From Secundilactobacillus folii (GTDB lineage: Bacteria; Bacillota; Bacilli; Lactobacillales; Lactobacillaceae): a stretch of 64,000 nt of DNA. This document shows positions 10,183 to 18,600 of the stretch, piece after piece. Each line of letters starts with the position of its first letter. Position 1 is the stretch's first letter. Both the position numbers and the translations under genes were made by a program. The stretch spans positions 186,001-250,000 of the forward strand of contig NZ_WNJO01000001.1 of the NCBI RefSeq assembly GCF_009720675.1. Reading direction: 5' to 3'. The notes under the pieces were generated by a model. The model had not been told where the DNA came from. It ran no database searches and saw only the letters and a list, made by a program, of their open reading frames with translations.

Positions 10183-12300
10183 TTAACGCCGTTTCCGATT
10201 GGTTCGGGTTCGCTTAGTAAAGACGTCTCCTGCTGGTTTAAACCCCCAGAACTGATGCCCCCGATAGGTTTGCTTCGCAAGCTTGCCGTGAACGGCCATT
10301 TCTTTACCACGTTTAGTCTTGATTTGAAAGGCAATCTCCTTACCAGCTAGAAGATCACTGACTTCCTGTTCAGAAAATTGATGACCTCCCCAGACCTGGT
10401 TAAAGTTAACTTCTTCGCCCTGCTGAGTTTGTCCGACCGCCTTAGCCTTCTTCGGATAGTGCTTAACTAGTTTTTCAGGTTTACCCACGGTAGTTGCCAA
10501 TTTTTCAGCGTTGGCCACCATGATCGGCAGGTCGTGCTCAACCGTCTGCGTCGCCGTGGTAAGCAACTGGTCTGGTGCCAGCTTAAACTGACCGACTTCT
10601 TCCATTAAGCTCATGAGCCGTTTCGTAGCGTTGGTACTACTAATGATGGTACCCTCAGTCAAAACGGCTGAGATCGTTCCCGTATTGGTCATCGACAGTG
10701 CACCGCGACGTTCTCGCATCAGTGCCATGGTGCCCGAGGTGATATCAGACAAGGTGGAGACCCGCGTCGCCCCAGTACCAATATTATGCTGTTGTAAGTA
10801 GTTCATCAGCCATTTCATTGTCGGTCTAACCGGTTTTTTATTGGCACCCTCAAAAATAAACGGCGCAGCAGTTTTGCCTAACTGTGCTTTGGCTGCCGAC
10901 TGACCTTCATCATCACTGATCTGCCTAGTACTATCAAAGATCAATTTATAGTTGAGCGCCACCGGGACGTCAAAAGCCGTTTTAAACTTTGGGTAGTCCG
11001 CCAACTGGGCTGTGGTATGGTCAAACTGATAATCTTCACCCAGCATCGCTAAATAGTTTTTGGCCACGACTGAGTAGATCGCTGGCCCAGACTTTCCGAA
11101 GCGGCTCAAACTCGCCAGCGAGGCTGGTACCTTTTCGCCCGGCCGGTTAGCCCCATGGTCAACGTTTCCTGTGGTGACGTGGGTGCGCCGTGGCTGCCGG
11201 TGCGTTAGTAGCTTGGAATCAACGCCCACCACGTTTGCAATTTTGGGAACCAATGGCAATAACTGCTGGAACTGAGCTAGGGAAATTTTGCTATCATCCG
11301 TCCGTGGGTAGCTCACGATCTTAGCCTCGTACATTTTTTGATAAGTACTCAGCACTTCTCTGGCACCGTAACCTTTTGGTGCCAGAATCGATGCCAAATT
11401 TGACAGGTCGAGTAACTTCGGCGGTGCCGAATGTCGCCGACTGGTCTTCACGTTAGTAATTGCACTGTCATGGTACTCAGCCATTTCAGTTTCGGCGGCC
11501 TGCCCTTGTGTGTGCCGCCATCTAGCTGCTTCTTCTTGATCCTTAAATTTACGGGCAAAAACGTGCTGATTTTGGTCCTGAAATTTGACCTCGTAAAAGG
11601 GCGTCCGGCGGTAGTTCTTAATCGCTAAAAGTTGTTCGTAAACGTGGCGGACCATGAGCGATTTCAGTCGACCCTCACGGACAACTCTGACCGGATAACC
11701 GGCTTGTTTGGTCACCGTGGTGGCGATCCGGGTCAACTGCATGGACAGGAAATCCCACTTACTGCGCGCGTCCGACTTAAGGTAGTCACCATCCTGCATT
11801 TGACTAGTCAATGGTTTAATTTGTCGAAAACCAGCTTGAATCGAACGCGCTTCTTCGTCGGCAAAATACAGTCGTTTAACCGGTTTTTGCCAGTTGATGG
11901 CGTTAATGATCTCCCATGCCAGCAACTCACCCTCGCCGGAAGGATCAACATCGGTGGCGATCACCAGCGTGTCACAGTCTTGAACGTCTCGTTTGATCGC
12001 CGCTAGATCCGACTTAGTCGATTTTTGGCGGCCCGTTCGTGGATTCTTAGCAACGATCGGCGCTTTTTCCCAGCTAAAGTCTTCAATCTGCCAGGGCAAA
12101 TAGTCGAGTTTCCAAGAACGGTATTGCGATGCCTTTTCTGCTGGCACCTGTTCCTTGGGATCCACGAACGCCATTAAGTGACCATGGGAATGAACGATTC
12201 GGTAGCTGTGACCGGCAAATTCACCACTGGTTCCGCCCAGCGCGTTAGCAAAGTTCTTAGCGGCACTCGCTTTTTCGCATAAAATCGCGTAATCCGTCAT
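10183..12300 (-). CDS. topB: DNA topoisomerase III (type IA)
   Basis: This enzyme breaks and rejoins single DNA strands and is used for decatenation and recombination intermediates. The 705 residues begin with the TOPRIM strand YAILCEKASAAKNFANALGG. The acidic metal motif is in DVDPSGEGELLAWEI, and the active-site tyrosine is in IVSYPRTDDSK. The short C-terminal TopB-type region near 590-690 (PKKAKAV to QFWGFKPAG) ends in a basic tail RTRTNRKRR. No four-cysteine zinc ribbon is seen, as is usual for TopB and unlike TopA. The start at 12300 has AAAGGAG seven bases upstream. It sits alone between terminators, and no plasmid or conjugation genes accompany it. Confidence 0.92.
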   Translation of the reverse strand: MTDYAILCEKASAAKNFANALGGTSGEFAGHSYRIVHSHGHLMAFVDPKEQVPAEKASQYRSWKLDYLPWQIEDFSWEKAPIVAKNPRTGRQKSTKSDLAAIKRDVQDCDTLVIATDVDPSGEGELLAWEIINAINWQKPVKRLYFADEEARSIQAGFRQIKPLTSQMQDGDYLKSDARSKWDFLSMQLTRIATTVTKQAGYPVRVVREGRLKSLMVRHVYEQLLAIKNYRRTPFYEVKFQDQNQHVFARKFKDQEEAARWRHTQGQAAETEMAEYHDSAITNVKTSRRHSAPPKLLDLSNLASILAPKGYGAREVLSTYQKMYEAKIVSYPRTDDSKISLAQFQQLLPLVPKIANVVGVDSKLLTHRQPRRTHVTTGNVDHGANRPGEKVPASLASLSRFGKSGPAIYSVVAKNYLAMLGEDYQFDHTTAQLADYPKFKTAFDVPVALNYKLIFDSTRQISDDEGQSAAKAQLGKTAAPFIFEGANKKPVRPTMKWLMNYLQQHNIGTGATRVSTLSDITSGTMALMRERRGALSMTNTGTISAVLTEGTIISSTNATKRLMSLMEEVGQFKLAPDQLLTTATQTVEHDLPIMVANAEKLATTVGKPEKLVKHYPKKAKAVGQTQQGEEVNFNQVWGGHQFSEQEVSDLLAGKEIAFQIKTKRGKEMAVHGKLAKQTYRGHQFWGFKPAGDVFTKRTRTNRKRR

Positions 12301-12330
12301 TGTGATACTCCTTTTGACACAAAATCTGGT

Positions 12331-12375
12331 TAAAAAGAGTTTTAGCTGGGCATTGGGCCCCTGCTAAAGCTCTTT
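12331..12375 (-). terminator. Probable terminator of the trmK-nif3-pepT operon
   Basis: On the minus strand the arms AAAGAGCTTTAGC and GCTAAAACTCTTT pair with one mismatch around an inner GGG/CCC helix, followed by TTTTTAA. Confidence 0.75.
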
Positions 12376-12392
12376 ATCAACCCTGTTAAACG

Positions 12393-13625
12393 CTATTTAA
12401 CGTTCAATGTGATGATCTTTAAGATGACATCCGTTGCCTTTTCCATCGTTTGTTCTGAAACGTATTCAAACCGGCCGTGCATGTTTTCACCCCCGGCAAA
12501 GATATTGGGAGTTGGCAGCCCCAGAAAAGAGATTTTGGAGCCGTCAGTACCACCACGGACCGGCGCAATATCCGGCTTGATTCCCAAATCTTCCATGGCT
12601 TGTTTTGCTAGTTCGACCACGCTCATATCCTTTTCAATAATTTCACGCATGTTATAGTACTGGTCCTTCAAAGTGACCTTAACTGTGCCATCACCATACT
12701 GTCGGTTCATTTGGTCCGCAATTCCTTGAAACAGTTTTTTTCGTGACTCAAACCGGTCCCGGTCGTGGTCACGAATAATGTAACCGAGATCAGCCGTATC
12801 AACGTCACCACTAATTTTATAAAGGTGGAAGAAGCCCTCTCTACCGGCCGTTTTTTCGGGTCGGTCATGCGCGGGCAGAGCATTGTGAAAATCAATTGCT
12901 AATTGATTGGCATTGACCATTGTGTCTTTGGCATCCCCCGGGTGAACGTTGGTACCGGTAATGTGCACCCGGCCATCCGCCGCGTTAAAGGTCTCATACT
13001 CCAACTGACCAAGTGGACCCCCATCGACGGTGTAAGCAAAGTCAGCACCGAAATCGGCAACGTCAAAATGGTCAGCGCCAGTGCCAATTTCTTCATCTGG
13101 TCCCAGTCCGACTTTGATTGTGCCGTGCTTAACCTCTGGATGCTGTACCAAGTAGTCCATCGCGGTGATGATCTCTGCCACCCCTGACTTGTCATCTGAG
13201 CCCAGAAGGGTTGAACCATCCGTGGTGATCAGGGTTTGTCCCTGATACTTCCGCAGGCTTGGAAAAACCTTTGGATCCAGTGTATATTGACCCTCTGCAT
13301 CCAATTTGATCACTGAATGGCCGTCGTATTGGTCAACGATTTTGGGCTGCACGTGATGAGCGTTAAAATCCGCAGTATCAACGTGGGAAATAAAGCCGAT
13401 CGTAGGCACCGTTTGTTTAATATTGCCGGGCAAAGTGGCGAACACATAGCCGCTCGCGGGACTGACATGCACGTCAGTCATACCGATTTCGGTCAGTTCA
13501 TTCGCTAAATCTTTTAGAAACGCCACCTGTGTCTGAGTGGAAGGAATCGTCTTACTGGTCTCATCAGAACGGGTCTCAACTTGAACGTATTTTAAAAATC
13601 GCGGGATTAAGTTTGCATATTTCAT
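12393..13625 (-). CDS. pepT: Peptidase T (tripeptide aminopeptidase)
   Basis: This cytoplasmic zinc aminopeptidase of family M20B releases the N-terminal residue from tripeptides and is part of peptide use in lactobacilli. The 410 residues are full length and show the metal ligands in order: [34 protein letters not shown], and a late histidine in MHGRFEYVS. The dimerisation domain lies between about 210 and 320. The gene follows the Nif3-like gene by only 15 bases, with AAAGGA upstream, and is probably the last gene of the trmK-nif3-pepT unit, ending in a stem-loop. Confidence 0.96.
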   Translation of the reverse strand: MKYANLIPRFLKYVQVETRSDETSKTIPSTQTQVAFLKDLANELTEIGMTDVHVSPASGYVFATLPGNIKQTVPTIGFISHVDTADFNAHHVQPKIVDQYDGHSVIKLDAEGQYTLDPKVFPSLRKYQGQTLITTDGSTLLGSDDKSGVAEIITAMDYLVQHPEVKHGTIKVGLGPDEEIGTGADHFDVADFGADFAYTVDGGPLGQLEYETFNAADGRVHITGTNVHPGDAKDTMVNANQLAIDFHNALPAHDRPEKTAGREGFFHLYKISGDVDTADLGYIIRDHDRDRFESRKKLFQGIADQMNRQYGDGTVKVTLKDQYYNMREIIEKDMSVVELAKQAMEDLGIKPDIAPVRGGTDGSKISFLGLPTPNIFAGGENMHGRFEYVSEQTMEKATDVILKIITLNVK

Positions 13626-13640
13626 TAGGTCTTCATCCTT

Positions 13641-14753
13641 TCAAATAAAGGTAAACGGATCAGTGTTCAGTGTTGATGGCTGAATCTCAAACTGCCAGTC
13701 ATTTTGTTTTTGCCACTGTTGAAACAGTGCCGTCAGCTGTGGCTTACAAATACTTTCAATGTGGTGGCCAGGATCGATCACCGGAAAATGGGCAGCAATC
13801 ATATCATGGCCGGTATGGTAGTAAACATCACCAGTCACGTATGCGTCAGCACCCTTTCGTTGAGCAATCTTGAAGAACTTACCGCCGTCACCGCCCAGCA
13901 CAGCGATTCGCTGCACCGGTTTATTCATATCGTCTGCAACCACCCGCAAGCCCTTAACGTGAAAGACCTGCTTGCAGTGTTCAGCAAATTCGCGGACCGT
14001 CATTGTATTCGGCAGATCACCAATGCGACCCATCGCAAACTGCTGGCCACTATTGGCTAGTTGGGTCAGTTCGATGGCCGGCTGACCGCCCGGGTAAACT
14101 TCGGTAATGGCTTGGATCACGGCTTGGAGCTTGGAAGCTGGTACTTGGGTCTGCAGACTCAGCTCTTCTTGGTGGTTGCGTTCGCCGACTGCCCCCAGCT
14201 TGGGATCCGCGCCTTGAAGCGGCGTAAACCAAGTGGTCCCACTCCATTCAAAACTGGCCCCGGAAAAGTGGTCAATGTTGCCAGCACCAGCACCGACCAT
14301 GGCGAGGCGCACCGCATCCGCATACACCGATTGAATGTGAGTTGTCAGCAAATAAGTCGTTTCCCGGACACCGTCGACCATCCCAATGGTATTTGACAGT
14401 CCTAAGGCGCTTGCCAGCCAGTCGTTCATCCCGCCGTTGGCACTATCCAAATTCGTGTGGGCGGCATAAACCGTGATGTGATGCTGTAACAAGGTCGCAT
14501 ACATTTGATTTTGTGGATCACTCAAGTCCAGATTGCGTGCGGGATGAAACATCATTGGATGATGGGCAAAAATAAAGTCAGCCCCCACTGCCACCGCTTC
14601 ATCGACGACTTCTGGGCGGACGTCCAGAGAAACTAACACCTTGTGAAAATCGGCGTCCAGTGACCCGAGCTGCAGCCCAACTGGATCCTTTGGCTCGGCA
14701 ATCGTTTGAGGTGCAAACCGTTCAAATCGTTCAATTAAAGTTCTAATTTTCAT
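13641..14753 (-). CDS. Nif3-like dinuclear metal centre protein (DUF34)
   Basis: The 370-residue protein belongs to the Nif3/YqfO family, which forms toroidal hexamers with two metal ions. The activity is not settled, and annotations as GTP cyclohydrolase I type 2 homologue are by similarity only. Metal-ligand motifs are visible: FAHHPMMFHP, AAHTNLDSANGGMND and GHHIES. An inserted PII-like domain fills the middle, as in YqfO. The frame is open further upstream, but the ATG at 14753 has AGGAGG nine bases before it, inside the end of trmK. The gene overlaps trmK by 11 bases, the conserved pairing in Firmicutes. Confidence 0.9.
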   Translation of the reverse strand: MKIRTLIERFERFAPQTIAEPKDPVGLQLGSLDADFHKVLVSLDVRPEVVDEAVAVGADFIFAHHPMMFHPARNLDLSDPQNQMYATLLQHHITVYAAHTNLDSANGGMNDWLASALGLSNTIGMVDGVRETTYLLTTHIQSVYADAVRLAMVGAGAGNIDHFSGASFEWSGTTWFTPLQGADPKLGAVGERNHQEELSLQTQVPASKLQAVIQAITEVYPGGQPAIELTQLANSGQQFAMGRIGDLPNTMTVREFAEHCKQVFHVKGLRVVADDMNKPVQRIAVLGGDGGKFFKIAQRKGADAYVTGDVYYHTGHDMIAAHFPVIDPGHHIESICKPQLTALFQQWQKQNDWQFEIQPSTLNTDPFTFI

Positions 14754-15447
14754 TGAGAATAACCTCCTGGATTCGTTGTCGTTGTGCTTTAAATTCTTGA
14801 ATCTTATCAACCGGTGCGTGGTCAGCCTGCTGCATCGTTTTGATCACTTCGTCAAGACGCATCTGTTCACGACGCCACTTATCTTTAAGAATGGGGCTTT
14901 TTTCTCGCAGGAGAAACGGACCAAATGTCAGTTCATCAGCCGAGTATTGCACCGGTTCATCTAGCGGGTCAGCCACAATAATTTCGTAAATATGCCCGTC
15001 TTCGGCTAAAATCCGTTCCGCAACGATGCCATACTGATTAGCTTGTAACCAACGCCGAACGTTATCCTCACCAACGTTCGGTTGTAAAATCAGCCGTTCC
15101 CGGTGGGTCAGCCGTGCTTTACCCTGCTCAAGAATCTCGGCAATCAGCGTACCACCCATGCCCGCAATCGTAATGGTGTCGATGTTGTCGTCCGGCTTAA
15201 TTGCCGCCAATCCGTCCGCTTTTCGCGGGACGATCACGCCCGTTAAATGTTCGTCTCGAATCTCTCGAACTGCATTTTCGAAGGGCCCGGTCACCACTTC
15301 ACCAGCGATAGCCGCAGTTATGACGCCATTTTTAGCCAAATACACTGGCAGGTATGCATGATCGGAGCCGATATCAGCCAGCCGCGCCCCCGGTCGGACA
15401 AAATCAGCCACCGTTTGGAGCCGTTGTGACAAGTGCGTTCCGTTCAT
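14743..15447 (-). CDS. trmK: tRNA (adenine-22-N1)-methyltransferase
   Basis: This SAM-dependent enzyme methylates N1 of A22 in the D-loop of some tRNAs. The 234 residues carry the class I methyltransferase motif ADIGSDHAYLPVYLA near the N-terminus, then TITIAGMGGTLIAEIL and LQPNVGEDNVRRWL, typical of TrmK/YqfN. A helical C-terminal tail follows. The ATG at 15447 is chosen because AAAGGAG lies seven bases upstream; a TTG six bases earlier is too close to that site. In most lactobacilli rpoD lies just upstream. Here two adhesin genes separate them. Confidence 0.93.
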   Translation of the reverse strand: MNGTHLSQRLQTVADFVRPGARLADIGSDHAYLPVYLAKNGVITAAIAGEVVTGPFENAVREIRDEHLTGVIVPRKADGLAAIKPDDNIDTITIAGMGGTLIAEILEQGKARLTHRERLILQPNVGEDNVRRWLQANQYGIVAERILAEDGHIYEIIVADPLDEPVQYSADELTFGPFLLREKSPILKDKWRREQMRLDEVIKTMQQADHAPVDKIQEFKAQRQRIQEVILNEN

Positions 15448-15525
15448 TTTCAATCTCCTTTGTCATCATAATCGTAGTTTTATTATAGGCTAACTGCTGG
15501 TAGCAACACAACTCGAGACGCCAAA

Positions 15526-15577
15526 AAAGGCGTGAAATAACAATCCTGATGGTTGTTTTTCTCACACCTTTTGGTGG
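15526..15577 (-). terminator. Terminator of the first adhesin gene
   Basis: On the minus strand AAAGGTGTGA plus an AACAA arm pair with TTGTT plus TCACGCCTTT, followed by a run of T. It lies about 70 bases after the adhesin stop. Confidence 0.8.
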
Positions 15578-15646
15578 ATTCAAAGGCCAATTCTAGTGAA
15601 TTCATACCTTTAAATTCAATGAGCTGATTAATTTTTTACCGTCCAA

Positions 15647-18600
15647 TTAGTCATCGTCGTGCCGTTTACGACGCTTGATACCCAGTACGCTAAGCATCCC
15701 AGTCATTAAGCCAAGAATTGAAAGCGTGGCTGCTTGATCAGATTGTTCATTAGTCTGAGGTAACTGGCCCTGATTGGCAGTTTGCTTGCGACTAGACTTA
15801 GCGACAACGGCGTTAGCTTCAACATGGGTTGCTGTTGTCCTTGAAGCGCTCGTTCTAGCATTCAATTTAACGGTTGCAGGTGCTGTAGTAGTTGTCGTAT
15901 CAACGCTCTTGCTTGTGCCTGAACCCTTACCTTGCCCTGGGACAGTACTTCGATCATTGGAGTGGGTTGTGGTCATTGGACCGCCTGGTTGCACTGGCAC
16001 CGTTGTTTGCCCAGTCGTACCAGGTGTACCAGTAGCGGTACCTGGTTGCGGTGTGCCAGTGGTTGTCCCTGGGTTACCGCCGCCATTATTCACAGGAATT
16101 GGCGTTGCTGGGACATCAAAGTGGGTCAATCCTGACTCAAATTGAGTTGGTAACCCTGTTCGATCGATCGTATAACCTGGCAAATCAGGTACTGTAATTG
16201 GGTCATCAGTATTACCAGTGATTGTCACGGTTTTAATTGGTTCACCAGTGACGGTGTTGACGTAAGTGTAGGTCACGGTTAATTTGTCGGCCGTGTAAAT
16301 GACGATTCGGTTAGAATTCATTTGACCCAGCTGACTGACAAGCATCGGTCCTGCAGATAATTCCGGCACTTCATTGCCTGGCGTGTGCGCAGTGTAACCC
16401 GGCACAACTGGATTTGGCACAGCGGCATAATCATTTAGCGGTGTGGCATAAGTGCTTCCAGTCACGTTATCTTTGACGGTGCGCCAATTCATCGTTTCAA
16501 CGACTGGCGACGGTGTCTTTGACTTGTCGCCATCAGCAAGGATGTAGGTAATCGTTCTGGTAGTAGTCGCTGAACCAATCGTTGTTCCGTGAATTAAGTG
16601 AATGTCAATCGTCTGATTTTGATCCGCTGTAAACGTATAGGTGCCGCTGGCTGCTTGATTTGGCGCTAACACGTATCCAGCGGGGATCTTATCCGCCGTA
16701 TTCCAGTCAGCTGTACTGTTAGTCTGACCGCTTAAGTCAGCCAGCTTGCCGACCACGGCACCATCGTTGTCATCGTCCACAAACTGGGCGACTGCGGTTT
16801 GATCAGCTGCCGTGTAGGTGACCGTAACAATCACGTTTCGCGGCACATCATTAGCGCTGAGACTGCCATATGACAGCGCTGGTACCGATTTTTGATCCGG
16901 CGTGTAGCCGGTAATGACTGGCACCGCTGTCACGGCTGCGTAGCCACCATCTGGAACTGCCGTACCCTCGCGAGTCACGTTATCGGTAGTGACTTGCCAG
17001 TTGATCGTTTGAATCTGACTAGCTGGCACCGTGCCAGTGTAATGTGGATCATTAACTACGTAATTGATCGTCCGCGTCGTCGTCGCAGTGGTCTTTGTTT
17101 GCTGGTGAACCAGATGGATCTTGACCGTCTGGTTTTGAGCAGCAGTAAACGTGTAGGTGCCACTGGCTGCTTGTCCGGGTGCCAAAGCATAACCGGCCGG
17201 AATCTGGTTAGCAGTATCCCAGTTTGCCGTACCATCGGTGTGACCCGTTAAGTTACCTAGTGTACCCACGACAGCACCACCAGCATCATCATCCACAAAT
17301 TGGGTGACGGCCGTCTGCGGTGCAGCGCTATAAGTGACTGTGACGGTACTGTCATTCGGCAGATTGGAAGCCGTTGTCTGATTGAAGGTCTGCACAGGAA
17401 CCGCCAGTTGGTCGGGGGTATAACCCGCAATGATCGGGGAAACTACGCCAGCATAACTCGCTTCCGCTGGCACTACCGTGGTTTGATGCGTGACCTCATC
17501 AGTTGTAATCGTCCAGTTGATCGTTTGAATCTGACTAGCTGGCACCGTGCCACTAAACTTTGAATCATTGACCACGTAATTGATCGTTCGGGTCGTTGTC
17601 TTGTTAGTTGTTGAAACATGGTGCTTTAAATGAATCTCTATCTTTTGGTTGTCACCATTTGTAAACGTGTAGGTGCCACTAGTGGTTGTCGATGGCGCTG
17701 CCAAAACGTAACCAGTAGGAACACTACCAAGGTTCCATGATGCACTCTTACCTGACTCTCCAGAAATCGTCACTGGTGTGCCAACAATTGCGCCATTGGC
17801 ATCATCATCCACATATTCAGCTGTAGCACTAACCTGAGCCGCCAACTCATACTGAACGGCAGCACCATCAAAAGTGTAATTGACAGTCGAACCAAATGTT
17901 GGTGTAACTGAATCGTGATATTTAGTTGCAGGTGAACTCATAATAGTCGGGGTAACATTGCCAGAATCATCAGTAACTAACAGATAGCCCTTAGGAACCA
18001 AAGCCTGATCCGTGGCTGAAAAGCCGGTTGCTGTGGTTGGATAGATGTTATTAAACTTGCCTTGACCGTCGGTTGCCGATTGTGACAAATCATCCAAATA
18101 AATGTACCGATTGTGACTATTTGCATCAACATAGTGGTAACGTGCCTTAATGGTCGAAGTCCCAGTGATCTCGAGCGACGGTTCATCTGATTTAGCTGTC
18201 ACACTGACTTTACTGTTGTCGCCATAAAAGGCCGTCTGTAAATAACCAATTTTACCAGTGTCCAGGTGAAAGTCATCCGCCGTCGTCCCAGTTAACTGAA
18301 TCCGGCCCGTTTCGGAGTTAGCCTTAATATTTGACACTTTAACGATCACCGAACGGATCGCCGTCCAGTCTGTCACCTCAGATGCAGGCACATAACCAGT
18401 CTCATCTGGGGCCGTTTCATTACCTGTGATCGTTTGCGGTTCCGTTGAGTAGAGAACGGTCGTCGACATGGGATCACCAGTGCCAGCTGCGCCTCCAGGA
18501 ATCGTATAATTGGTCGGGACGGTAATCGGTCCATTTAAATTAAAGGTATATTGAGAACCGCTGCTATCACCCAACGTTGGCAAGTTGATCGCCACGGCCG

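Noticed and set aside
10183-12300. TopB as evidence of a plasmid or conjugative element
   Set aside because: It lies among housekeeping genes with no mobilisation genes, and chromosomal topB is common.
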